Assembly (NCBI RefSeq): GCF_001938565.1
Contig: NZ_MSYM01000013.1
Coordinates: forward strand, 125,496 to 189,495
Source of the DNA: Rhodoferax antarcticus ANT.BR
GTDB taxonomy: Bacteria > Pseudomonadota > Gammaproteobacteria > Burkholderiales > Burkholderiaceae_C
Direction: 5' to 3'
Length of the DNA: 64,000 nt
This document shows positions 47,290 through 56,075 of the stretch, piece by piece (positions within the stretch are counted from its first letter, which is position 1; every line of letters starts with the position of its first letter). Made by a program: the position numbers and the translations under genes. The notes under the pieces are model-generated. The model was not told where the DNA came from. It did no database searches and saw only the letters and a list, made by a program, of their open reading frames with translations.

Positions 47290-48498
47290 ATGAACACCAG
47301 AAAGAAGACCGTACTTACCCCGCCGACCAACGCCAAGAACAGCGAGCTGAGCATGGACTTTGACGCCCTGGTGGCGGCCATCGGGCAGGTGCATGCACAA
47401 AGCGCCGCCGCCGCTAGCCGCGCCATCAACACCACGCTGACGCTTCGCAATTGGGTCATCGGCTGGTACATCCGTGAATACGAGCAGCAAGGGGCTGACC
47501 GGGCCACTTATGGCGAAGGCATCATCAACCGGCTGGCCGAGGCCTTGGCGGCGCGCGGTATGCGCGACCTGGCCCCGCGCACCCTGCGCCAGTGCCGCCA
47601 GTTCTACACCGTGTACCCGTTGATTTGGCAGACAGCGTCTGCCAAATCCCTAGCCACCCAGCTTGCGCCCCCAATGTGGCAGGCACTGTCTGCCATATCA
47701 CCCGTTGCGCCCGCCGCGCCCGATAGGGCGACGGGCGGGGCAATGGCACATGCTCTGGCGGCGCCCATCGAGAAGCTGTTCACCACGCTCTCGTTCAGCC
47801 ACCTGGCCGAGCTCATCAGCATTGAAGACCCGCTGAAACGTGCCTTCTACGAGATCGAATGCATCCGGGGCAACTGGGCGGTGCGCGCCCTCAAACGCCA
47901 GATCGACACGCTGTATTTCGAGCGTTCTGCCCTGTCCAAAGACAAAGAGAAACTGGCCGCCATGGTGCGTCAGGGCATCGAGGTGGCAGAGCCGCGGTTG
48001 GCGATTCGGGACCCCTATATCTTCGAGTTTTTGGGCCTGCGCGCGCAAGATGCGGTGGCCGAGTCGGACCTGGAGGCTGCTCTGGTGGCCAATCTGCGGG
48101 AGTTTCTGCTGGAGCTGGGTCACGGCTTTTGCCTGGAGGCCCAACAAAAAAGTATCCTCATCGGCAAGACGCGCGGCTTTGTCGATCTGGTGTTCTACCA
48201 CCGTATTCTCAAATGCCATGTGCTGGTGGAGCTGAAGGTGGACAAGTTCACGCATGAGCACATCGGCCAGCTCAACACCTATGTCACTTGGTATCGCCAG
48301 CACATGATGATGGAGGGCGACAACCCGCCCGTGGGCCTGCTGCTGTGCATCGACCAGGACCACACGCTGGTCGAGTACGCCACTGCCAGCATGGACAACC
48401 AGTTGTTCGTCTCCAAATACCAGCTTGAGCTGCCCAGCAAGGAGTCGCTGCACAAGTTTTTGGAAACCACGCGCAAAGAGGTCATCGGCCCGCCATGA
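47290..48498 (+). CDS. DUF1016/YhcG-type PD-(D/E)XK nuclease
   Basis: This 402-residue protein has the N-terminal DUF1016 helical domain (LRNWVIGWYIREYEQQG, LAPRTLRQCRQFYTVYP) and a C-terminal PD-(D/E)XK nuclease-like domain. The acidic and Lys residues are in FVDLVFYHRILKCHVLVELKVDKF. It starts one base after the methyltransferase gene, so the two are tightly coupled. It may be the restriction or accessory nuclease of the set. Confidence 0.88.
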   Translation: MNTRKKTVLTPPTNAKNSELSMDFDALVAAIGQVHAQSAAAASRAINTTLTLRNWVIGWYIREYEQQGADRATYGEGIINRLAEALAARGMRDLAPRTLRQCRQFYTVYPLIWQTASAKSLATQLAPPMWQALSAISPVAPAAPDRATGGAMAHALAAPIEKLFTTLSFSHLAELISIEDPLKRAFYEIECIRGNWAVRALKRQIDTLYFERSALSKDKEKLAAMVRQGIEVAEPRLAIRDPYIFEFLGLRAQDAVAESDLEAALVANLREFLLELGHGFCLEAQQKSILIGKTRGFVDLVFYHRILKCHVLVELKVDKFTHEHIGQLNTYVTWYRQHMMMEGDNPPVGLLLCIDQDHTLVEYATASMDNQLFVSKYQLELPSKESLHKFLETTRKEVIGPP

Positions 48499-48587
48499 CG
48501 CCAGACGGAACTCGCCACCCCTGGAACCGCATAGACAAGTTGGCGCAATGTGCGCGCTCTGCGTTACAGAATGTTTGAAAGGTATCC

Positions 48588-50960
48588 ATGAATTTCAATT
48601 TTTTAACGTCACCGAAAACCCTGACGGGTTGGGGCATTGACCTTGGCACCACCAATGCAACACTGTGCCGCGCCTCGCTCGCCGACGGCAGTACGGTGCC
48701 AGACGAACCGGAGGTGGTGGAGCTGCGGCAACCAACGCAGGCAGGTACGTTCATCGGCACGCTCGTACCTTCAATGGTGGCGCTACATCAGGGCCAGGAA
48801 TATGTCGGTGAAGGGGCAAAGAACCTGCGCGCGCTGACTGCCACGGCCGCAGGCGGCATGACCCGCAATGTCAATCTGTTTCACGATTGCAAGAATGAGA
48901 TTGGCACCTCGCGCACCTACCCGAATGCGCCCGAGGGCTACCGCAGCCCAACGGATATTGCAGCCAAGATTCTGGGCTTTATTCAGCGGGAGGGCATGGC
49001 CGAAGCAGGCGGGGATGTGGTGGTGACGGTGCCTGCATCTTTTCAGACCGCGCAGCGTGCCGAGACGGCGCGCGCCTGTGCCATGGCCGGGCTGTACGTG
49101 GGCGGTGGTCGCTTATTGGATGAGCCAGTGGCAGCGTTTATTGACTACGCCTATCGCTACGATCCGGCACTGCTCAACGATGTCACTGCGAAGAAGAACC
49201 TGATGGTGTTCGATTTTGGTGGGGGCACTTGCGACATTGCGCTCATCGAGCTTTCGCGTTCGGAGAAGGGCGGGCCGGTAAAAGTGGCCAGCCGATCGGT
49301 CTCGCGCTTTCACCGCCTGGGCGGCGGTGATGTTGACCTGGCTGTCCTGCACCAAGTGCTGGTGCCGCAGCTCCTCAAGGAAAACGCTTTGGACGACTTC
49401 GCACTGTCGTTTCAGGAAAAGACGAAGGTGGTCACCCCGGCGTTGATTGCGGTGGCAGAGGCCCTGAAAATCCAAATGTGCAACGAGCTTTGGCGGCTGG
49501 CGCAGTTCGGCCGCATCACCGGCACACCGCGCGAGCAGATCGTGGCGCGTTACCCGGCGCAGGTGATTGTGCGGCTGGGCAATCGCGAGCTGAAGCTTGC
49601 ATCCGCCACCCTAAATGCCGCGCAGTTCGACCTAGCCTTGGCACCGTTTCTGGACCGTGAACATCTGTTTGTGCGCAGCACCGAGTACCGGTTGGAGAAC
49701 TCAGTGTTCGCGCCGATCACCGATGCCTTGGAGCGTGCGGACGTGGTGCCTAGGGATATTGATTACGTGCTGGCGGTGGGCGGTAGTGCCCTGATCCCGC
49801 CGGTGATCGACGCGCTGGCCGCCTACTTTCCCGCCGCGAGAATGCTGACTTATGAAGACCGAAAAGACGCACAGTTGGCTGTTGCGCGTGGTGCCAGCCT
49901 GCAAGCTTTGGCGCTGGCGGCCAACGGGCGCGGAATTATTGAGCATGCGGCGCAGGACGACATTTATCTGCGCACCAGCGGCGAAGACATTAAGCTGGTG
50001 CCGCGCGGCGCCGCCCTGCCGTATCCAGCAGAGGGCCCAGCAAGCTATACCGGTCTGACAGTGCCAGCCAACGCTTTCGATGCGCCATTGCACCTGGCAG
50101 TAGAGCTGGTGGCGGGGCCGGAGCGGCGGCCTTTATTTCGCGGCACTTGGCCGCTCACCATGGTGAGCAAGGGCACGCCCCTGATACTGCACTACAGCTA
50201 CGACGCGAACCAGGTGTTTGCGCTTGAACTGAAGCTCGCGGACATGCCGGAGTCGCTACCGTTCCGTGCCACCATGGAGAACCCGCTCTCGCATGTAGTC
50301 AACCCCAACAAGACGCAGGAAGAGATTGATCGACTGGAGGAGCAATACCGTAACGACACGCGCAAGTCTGAAGAGCTGATGCCGAAAATTGCCGAACTCT
50401 GCGCCGAGCTGGGGCAGCACGAAAAGGCGGTGGGCCTGATACGCACCTTGTTGCGCCAGCTCAACCGGCCGGTGCCTTGGCTGCTCAACCGCCAGGCGAT
50501 CTATGAGGACGCGCGGGGCAACCGGACTACGGCCATCGCCACGTACGAGCAGGCCGCGCAAGCTGCCGGTGCAAGTTGGAGCGGCCCCCTGTTCAACCTC
50601 GCGTTGCTGCATTTCCGTCAGCGCGAATACGAACGCGCTCTTGCCGCCGCTAATCGCGCGATTGCGGTTGACGATGACGCGCCATCTCAAACCTTGAAGC
50701 TGTGCATCCTTAAAGCCATGCGACCGGCCGACGATGTAGGCCCCGTCGCGCGCAAAACGTTGCGGCGCTTCGCTATACCCAAAGAATTGAAAGACTATGA
50801 GCTTCATTGGCTGTTGCGTGCAGCCGAACTGGTGGACGACGATGCTGTACAAAAGGCTGTAGCGGACGAACGTCGTGCACGGCGCAAAAGCGGCACACAC
50901 CCTACTGCTGGTGCGGGCGATCCAGGTGTGTTGCCCGACCGGCGTGACGAAGGGGTTTGA
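48588..50960 (+). CDS. Hsp70/DnaK-like ATPase with TPR-like C terminus
   Basis: This 790-residue protein has an actin-like Hsp70 ATPase domain (about residues 12-460): GIDLGTTNATL (phosphate 1), VFDFGGGTCDIALIEL (phosphate 2) and LAVGGSALIPPV (adenosine). A short beta domain follows. From about residue 590 come helical TPR-like repeats (LGQHEKAVGLIRTLLRQL, ATYEQAAQAAG, ALLHFRQREYERALAAANRAI). This is not housekeeping DnaK; it is larger and diverged. The gene ends two bases before a UvrD-like helicase gene. Confidence 0.85.
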   Translation: MNFNFLTSPKTLTGWGIDLGTTNATLCRASLADGSTVPDEPEVVELRQPTQAGTFIGTLVPSMVALHQGQEYVGEGAKNLRALTATAAGGMTRNVNLFHDCKNEIGTSRTYPNAPEGYRSPTDIAAKILGFIQREGMAEAGGDVVVTVPASFQTAQRAETARACAMAGLYVGGGRLLDEPVAAFIDYAYRYDPALLNDVTAKKNLMVFDFGGGTCDIALIELSRSEKGGPVKVASRSVSRFHRLGGGDVDLAVLHQVLVPQLLKENALDDFALSFQEKTKVVTPALIAVAEALKIQMCNELWRLAQFGRITGTPREQIVARYPAQVIVRLGNRELKLASATLNAAQFDLALAPFLDREHLFVRSTEYRLENSVFAPITDALERADVVPRDIDYVLAVGGSALIPPVIDALAAYFPAARMLTYEDRKDAQLAVARGASLQALALAANGRGIIEHAAQDDIYLRTSGEDIKLVPRGAALPYPAEGPASYTGLTVPANAFDAPLHLAVELVAGPERRPLFRGTWPLTMVSKGTPLILHYSYDANQVFALELKLADMPESLPFRATMENPLSHVVNPNKTQEEIDRLEEQYRNDTRKSEELMPKIAELCAELGQHEKAVGLIRTLLRQLNRPVPWLLNRQAIYEDARGNRTTAIATYEQAAQAAGASWSGPLFNLALLHFRQREYERALAAANRAIAVDDDAPSQTLKLCILKAMRPADDVGPVARKTLRRFAIPKELKDYELHWLLRAAELVDDDAVQKAVADERRARRKSGTHPTAGAGDPGVLPDRRDEGV

Positions 50961-50962
50961 CC

Positions 50963-52258
50963 ATGGCCTGGCTGATTCCTTTTTCAAACCTCACCCCTGC
51001 GCAGCAAGACGCGGTGCAAATGGACACGCGCAACCACAAAGCGATCATTGGCGGTCCCGGTGCCGGCAAGACCTTGGTGCTGCTGCATCGGCTCAATCTT
51101 CTGTACCACCGCGCAGGTGACAAAGCGGATGCGGTGCATTTGTTTGTCTATACCAATACCCTCAAGGAATTCATTCGCGCGGGTAACGACATGCTGGATG
51201 TGCCGGATGAGTGCATCGGCACTTTTGATAAATGGTGTGCTGACGTGTACCGCGCGCATATTGCAGAGACTCTGCCACGCATAGAAAAACCACACGATTT
51301 CGAGCGCACTGCCAGGCGCGGTAAGAAATCGTCTAGGACTCTGCCACGCACAGGAGGAACCCTGGATTTCGAGGCTATTCGCGCTGGCGCGTACCAGGCG
51401 ATTGCGGATAACTTACTGAAGACGCCCGTCTTCGAGTATGTCCTGGTGGATGAGGCGCAGGACCTTGATGTCAAGGCAATTGACGCGCTCAAGCGGATCG
51501 CGCGTCATGTCACCGTCTGCATGGACGGCAACCAGCAACTTTACGAAAGTGGCGTGTCGGAGATTGACGCGCTGGCAGGGCTGGGACTTGCACGGCACAA
51601 CGCGGCGTTGCTGTCTGCATTTCGCTGCAATCCGATGGTGACGCAGTTGGCGGCCCAGTTCGTCACCGATGCCCGACGGCGTGAAGAATTTCTGCGGCAG
51701 GCGACGAATGCAAATATGGACCGTGCCACGCCACTGCTCTACCTTTCAAGCGGCTTTGAAGACGAGAAAGCGCGATTGACAGAAATGGTGCGGCTTCGTT
51801 TGTCCTACGGTGACACCATCGCAGTGCTTTTCCCGACGCAACGGCAGGTACATGGTTTTGCAAACGGTTTTGCCGATGCTGGTATCGAAGTGAGTGTGCA
51901 AAAGCGTGACGAGCCCATCGATTTTGCAAGCCCTGTACCAAAGCTGATGACCTATCACCAAGGCAAAGGGTTGACCTTTGATAGTGTGTTTCTGCCACGT
52001 CTAGACCAAGGTTCTTTTCAGGGTGCCATGCAGACACGCATCAACAACATGCTGTTTGTCGGCATCAGCCGGGCGATCAAGTGGATTTTCATGAGCGGCA
52101 CCAATGGCCGTCTCATCGGTCCTTTGACTGAGCTGGCGCAGCGTGACAATCACGCGTTTCTGGAAACGCAGCTTGCCGACGGCGCGGAGGGCATGTTTGG
52201 CGGGGGCGCTATCGATGCAGCAGTACCGGCGACGCCCGATGACTTTGGATTGGATTGA
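50963..52258 (+). CDS. Compact UvrD/Rep-like superfamily 1 helicase
   Basis: This 431-residue protein begins MAWLIPFSNLTPAQQDAVQ. It has Walker A GGPGAGKT, motif II VDEAQDLD, motif III CMDGNQQLYESG and motif IV LSAFRCNP. A late motif is TYHQGKGLTFDSVFLPRL, and a final motif is NMLFVGISRAIKW. It is much shorter than UvrD (about 720) and lacks the large insertion subdomains. ATG 50963 is preferred over an upstream TTG that overlaps the Hsp70 stop. Tight packing suggests the helicase works with the Hsp70-like protein. Confidence 0.83.
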   Translation: MAWLIPFSNLTPAQQDAVQMDTRNHKAIIGGPGAGKTLVLLHRLNLLYHRAGDKADAVHLFVYTNTLKEFIRAGNDMLDVPDECIGTFDKWCADVYRAHIAETLPRIEKPHDFERTARRGKKSSRTLPRTGGTLDFEAIRAGAYQAIADNLLKTPVFEYVLVDEAQDLDVKAIDALKRIARHVTVCMDGNQQLYESGVSEIDALAGLGLARHNAALLSAFRCNPMVTQLAAQFVTDARRREEFLRQATNANMDRATPLLYLSSGFEDEKARLTEMVRLRLSYGDTIAVLFPTQRQVHGFANGFADAGIEVSVQKRDEPIDFASPVPKLMTYHQGKGLTFDSVFLPRLDQGSFQGAMQTRINNMLFVGISRAIKWIFMSGTNGRLIGPLTELAQRDNHAFLETQLADGAEGMFGGGAIDAAVPATPDDFGLD

Positions 52259-52265
52259 GGGTTTT

Positions 52266-52430
52266 ATGGTGCAGAACGATTCGATGGAAAGCCTCCTTGC
52301 CTATTGCCGCGTGAGCTCCCGCATTTGCCCGAAGGATCATCGACGCGCCCACTACGCAGCGGAGCGTGACAAGATTGCGATCCAATTGACAGAAGTCGTT
52401 GACTCAAATTGCGCCGCTTTGGCCCATTAA
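52266..52430 (+). CDS. Small unknown protein in the Hsp70-helicase operon
   Basis: This 54-residue frame begins MVQNDSMESLLAYCRVSSR. It has a good ribosome binding site (TTGAGGG, five bases before the ATG). It lies seven bases after the helicase gene and four before the next. It contains three cysteines and several basic residues. I do not recognise it. The ribosome binding site and exact fit between neighbours support translation. Confidence 0.55.
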   Translation: MVQNDSMESLLAYCRVSSRICPKDHRRAHYAAERDKIAIQLTEVVDSNCAALAH

Positions 52431-52434
52431 AGTT

Positions 52435-53124
52435 ATGCCATTAAGTTCAAAAACCATTCGTGTACCGGTGACCCGTGTGGAAGGGCGATGGGAGTTTCTC
52501 TATGGCGGTGATGTGAAGGTGAAAGATGGCACAAGTGGGGAGCTCCATCTTGATCAGATTCATTTCTCTGACAAAAAGTTTTTGAAAGCACTGACTGCCA
52601 AGCGCAGTGTGGCCATCCTGCAACCCGGTACGGAGTTAAGAGTAGCGCTCACGATAAAGCCGGGGCTGGGTTCCAAGCTTTATTCGCTGTTGCTGCCGCG
52701 AGATGCAACACGCCACACGCATTCGTCTAAATTGAGTGTCGATACGCGGTTTGTACCCATTCATTTGGGTGGCCCGACCGATGCCCAGCGAAAGAAAAAA
52801 GTGGAGGAGGGTGGCTTGTTTTTGTTGCTGGAGGGTATGGAGCCACGAGCCATTGAATCGGGCATGGTCACATTGCCCGCAGCGCCAGATTTAGAGCCTG
52901 TTGACAGTTTGAACTACGCATTTACCCGACTATCTGAAGTCTTCGAGCCCTGGCGCAAGGCGCACACGGGCAGTATTTACGAACGCGTGTTTTACCTAGA
53001 ACCCGATGGTTTCTGGTACCCCTTGAAGGATTTGCGTGACCGAGCGCTTGTAAGTGCGGAGCGCAAGTTGATTTCAGAACTATGGGCGAACGTCGCTGAG
53101 CTATTGGGGACGGCACTATTTTGA
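52435..53124 (+). CDS. Unknown protein in the Hsp70-helicase operon
   Basis: This 229-residue protein begins MPLSSKTIRVPVTRVEGRW. The N-terminal half looks beta-rich (WEFLYGGDVKVKDGTSGEL, ELRVALTIKPGLG); the C-terminal half is helical. It has no signal peptide or transmembrane segment. No family is recognised. It starts four bases after the small gene before it. Confidence 0.7.
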   Translation: MPLSSKTIRVPVTRVEGRWEFLYGGDVKVKDGTSGELHLDQIHFSDKKFLKALTAKRSVAILQPGTELRVALTIKPGLGSKLYSLLLPRDATRHTHSSKLSVDTRFVPIHLGGPTDAQRKKKVEEGGLFLLLEGMEPRAIESGMVTLPAAPDLEPVDSLNYAFTRLSEVFEPWRKAHTGSIYERVFYLEPDGFWYPLKDLRDRALVSAERKLISELWANVAELLGTALF

Positions 53125-53157
53125 CTTCAATCATTGCAACCCTGGAAATGGCAACCT

Positions 53158-53673
53158 ATGAGCGTCAATTCTGAGCCAGAGGATTCGACCCCTGTAACCT
53201 GGTTTGTGGATGAGGCCGGGGACCCTACGCTTTTCGGCAAAGGCGGCAAGGTTGTTGCGGCAACCGAGGGTTGTTCGCGGTTCTTTATTGCCGGAAAGCT
53301 AGAGTGCCGCGACGTGGACGCGCTGACTGCCGACCTGGAGCGCTTGCGCAAAGACGTGGTGGCTGACCCTTTCTTCAAGGATGTGCCCTCGCTGGACCCG
53401 GCTCGCAAGCGCACGGCTGTGCACTTTCACGCCAAAGATGATCCGCCCGAGGTGCGGTTCATGGTCTATAAGTTGTTGGCGCTGCACGATCTTCGCTTTG
53501 TGGCGGTGGTGCGCGACAAGTTGCGACTGGTGGACTATGCCCTGCAGCGGCGCGGGATAGACCCCCTCAAGTTCGACACTGTTTTTCCGAATTCCTGGTT
53601 TTCCCGCCCTGGCTTACCAATGAATTCAACCACTTACGTTGATTTTCTGGTTGAAAGCAAAAAGTGCATGTAG
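53158..53673 (+). pseudogene. DUF3800 protein gene, 5' part, cut by an IS element
   Basis: ATG 53158 starts a DUF3800 protein (VTWFVDEAGDPTLFG, HFHAKDDPPEVRFMVYKLL), a family with an RNase H-like fold found in defence islands. Real gene sequence stops at 53565, after 136 codons (RRGIDP). The frame then runs 35 codons into IS DNA before a stop. Joining 53565 to 55521 restores one frame of 291 codons. It was probably the last gene of the operon. Confidence 0.85.
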
Positions 53674-55514
53674 TGGCACGTTTCATTTGGTGGGTAGTTT
53701 TCGTTTTTTCTGACTTGCGCTACACTCAGCGCCATGTTCATCAAAGTCACCCAGTCTGGCGGTCGCCGCTACGCCCAGTTGGTGGAGTCCTTTCGCAATG
53801 ATGAAGGCAAACCCCGCCAGCGCACCGTCTGCACCCTGGGTCGTCTGGAGTCCGGCGGCGACGTTGACACCCTGATTGCCTCCTTGCAACGCGCCCGAGG
53901 TATTGCCCCTGCTGCGTCTGCACTTGATGACCTGCGCTTTACTGACAGTCGCCATGCTGGTGACATCTGGGCCTTGTCTGAACTCTGGCGAACCTTGGGC
54001 TTTGATGATTTGGCGACTTCTTGGCGGCGCTCCAAAACAGAGATTGATGTTCTGACCTGTTTGCGCCTGATGGTCTTCAACCGCCTGTGTGACCCTGGCA
54101 GCAAACTCGGTGTGCTGCGCTGGCTGCAAACCGTGGCTTTGCCCGCAGGCTCTGGCATCGTCACTGAGCATCAGCACCTGCTGCGCGCCATGGACGTGCT
54201 CGATGAGCACAGCGACAAACTCAAGCTCCGACTGGCCACGCTCATGCGTCCGCTGATTGACCAAGACCTCTCGGTGGTGTTTTATGACCTCACCACGGTT
54301 GCGGTCACCGGACAGACGGATTTGCAAGACGATGTGCGCGCTTACGGCTTGGCCAAGTCGGGCCTGATTGAGCGCCAGTTCATGTTGTCCTTGGTGCAAA
54401 CCTGCGAGGGCCTGCCCATCGCGCATGAAGTACATCCCGGTAACACGGCAGAGGCCAAAACCCTGCTGCCCATGATTCGGGGGTTGTTGGTGCGTTACCC
54501 GCTCAAGCGTGTGGTGCTGATTGCCGATCGGGGGCTGCTCAGCACGGCCAACATTGAAGAGTTGGACAAGTTGCAGGCCCAGTTGAAAAAGGATGGCCGT
54601 GATGTCGCCGTTGAGTACATCCTGGCGGTGCCGGCGGCGCGTTATGGTGACTTTGCAGATGATCTGCAAAAACTGCATAAGGGCCAGGATGCCACCCAAG
54701 AATGGTGCGTTGAAACAAAATGGAGCGATAGCCGTCTGGTGGTCGCACACGACCCGGTGGCTGCCAACCGGCGCACCACGGCGCGTGACAACACGATGGC
54801 AGAGTTGCTCAAATTGGGCCAGCAGTGCAGTGTCAAACTCGATGCGCAAGACGAGAGTCAACGCGCGGGTCAAAAGAACAAAAGCAAAGGCCGCCCGATG
54901 TCGGATTCGGGGACCAAAGCACGCTTCTACCATGCAGTCAAAGACGCGCATATGGCGCATTTGATCAAGGTGGATTTGAAGGCCGACCTGTTCAGCTATT
55001 CAATTGATGAGGATAAGAAGCGCTACCTGGAACTACTCGATGGCAAGTTGCTGCTGGTGACCAACACCAATGCACCAGCGGCTGAGGTGGTGCAGCGTTA
55101 CAAGAGTCTGGCCGATATTGAACGGGGATTTCGGGTGCTCAAATCTGACATCGAGATTGGCCCGGTGTACCACCGGCTGCCTCAGCGCATTCGCGCGCAT
55201 GCACTGATTTGCTTCATGGCGCTAGTGCTGTACCGGGTGATGCGCATGCGCCTGAAAGCTGCGAAGCGATCCGAGTCGCCCAGCACGCTGCTGGAGAGCC
55301 TCAAGCGCATTCATCAGCAGACCGTGCAGAGCGGCGATGGCAAAACGCTGGCGGGTTTAACTGAGATCACACCGGCTCAGAAGTCGCTGTTTACCGCACT
55401 GGATTTGACACCGCCAACCCCGTCTGACTTGGCTAAGCCTGTTTTGTAGTCTACGCTTTGAAGTCCGTTTCTAATGAAATCAATCACTTGCGTGCAGGAA
55501 GTGTCGAACTTGGG
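53566..55514 (+). mobile_element. IS1634-type insertion sequence, 1,949 bp
   Basis: The terminal inverted repeats are CTCAAGTTCGACACT at the left and CCCAAGTTCGACACT (read inward from the right), 14 of 15 identical. A perfect 6-bp target duplication GACCCC flanks it (53560-53565 and 55515-55520). It carries one complete transposase gene. Removing the element and one GACCCC restores the DUF3800 frame exactly, so these ends are secure and the insertion is recent. Confidence 0.93.
53734..55449 (+). CDS. IS1634-family transposase
   Basis: This 571-residue DDE transposase is of the IS4 superfamily. FYDLTTVAV holds the first Asp, VVLIADRGLLS the second, and YKSLADIERGFRVLKSDIEI carries the Y-(2)-R-(3)-E-like region with the catalytic Glu. 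RIRAHALICFMALVLYRVM is a typical C-terminal segment. It is full length, with no frameshift, so the element may still be active. Confidence 0.92.
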   Translation: MFIKVTQSGGRRYAQLVESFRNDEGKPRQRTVCTLGRLESGGDVDTLIASLQRARGIAPAASALDDLRFTDSRHAGDIWALSELWRTLGFDDLATSWRRSKTEIDVLTCLRLMVFNRLCDPGSKLGVLRWLQTVALPAGSGIVTEHQHLLRAMDVLDEHSDKLKLRLATLMRPLIDQDLSVVFYDLTTVAVTGQTDLQDDVRAYGLAKSGLIERQFMLSLVQTCEGLPIAHEVHPGNTAEAKTLLPMIRGLLVRYPLKRVVLIADRGLLSTANIEELDKLQAQLKKDGRDVAVEYILAVPAARYGDFADDLQKLHKGQDATQEWCVETKWSDSRLVVAHDPVAANRRTTARDNTMAELLKLGQQCSVKLDAQDESQRAGQKNKSKGRPMSDSGTKARFYHAVKDAHMAHLIKVDLKADLFSYSIDEDKKRYLELLDGKLLLVTNTNAPAAEVVQRYKSLADIERGFRVLKSDIEIGPVYHRLPQRIRAHALICFMALVLYRVMRMRLKAAKRSESPSTLLESLKRIHQQTVQSGDGKTLAGLTEITPAQKSLFTALDLTPPTPSDLAKPVL

Positions 55515-55520
55515 GACCCC

Positions 55521-55988
55521 ACGTATCGGTACGACCCTACCGGCCACGAGCTGTATGACGAACTGACCCGGCACCTGTTTTCTCGCCTGCACGGTTGGAG
55601 TGACCACAAAATCGTGTTCGCGCAGCGCGGTCACAAACCCCGCACCAAGGCATTTGTGGACGCCATTGCCCAAGAGGGCGACGGGTTTACGCGGGACTTT
55701 GGCTTGTCAAAGCCCAAGCCAACGGAGGTGTTGTGCTCGGTGCCCAAGGACCATGCGGGCTTGCAGGCGGTCGATTACTACCTGTGGGCATTGCAGCGCT
55801 TTTATGAGCGCGGCGAGGCCAGATACCTGAATTTTGTATGGCCGCAGACGCTGGAGGTCTTGGACTTGGATGTGGAGCCGACCCGTAAGGGCAAGAAATC
55901 CGCGCGGCAAACTGGAATCTTCAATAAAGAACACCCGCTGACTTTGGAAAGTAGAGCGGGTGTCGGGAGGATGGATCGAGAGATATAG
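55521..55988 (+). pseudogene. DUF3800 protein gene, 3' part
   Basis: The frame resumes TYRYDPTGHELYDELTRHLF directly after the target duplication. It continues DHAGLQAVDYYLWALQRFYE with the family's conserved C-terminal Asp. It lacks its own start; the ATG at 55458 belongs to IS DNA. A perfect 9-bp inverted repeat (ACACCCGCT/AGCGGGTGT, 55931-55963) lies in the last codons. Confidence 0.85.
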
Positions 55989-56075
55989 GATGAACCAAAT
56001 CACCTCACGGCGTGAAGCCGATTTTTGTCTCTCGAAGGGCATATTATAGCCAGGCCACGGCTGACGGGGTAGGGG

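Noticed and set aside
38690..48498. DISARM or BREX system
   Set aside because: There is a PLD domain, an SNF2 helicase and a methyltransferase, but no DUF1998 (DrmB) or DrmA for DISARM, and no PglZ, BrxC or Lon-like gene for BREX. PLD and SNF2 are fused here.
55458..55520. ATG 55458 as the start of an independent gene for the DUF3800 3' part
   Set aside because: The first 21 codons lie in the IS right end; removing the IS restores the original frame from 53158.
55931..55963. Perfect 9-bp inverted repeat as a terminator of the defence operon
   Set aside because: It lies inside the DUF3800 coding sequence and has no T-run after it.
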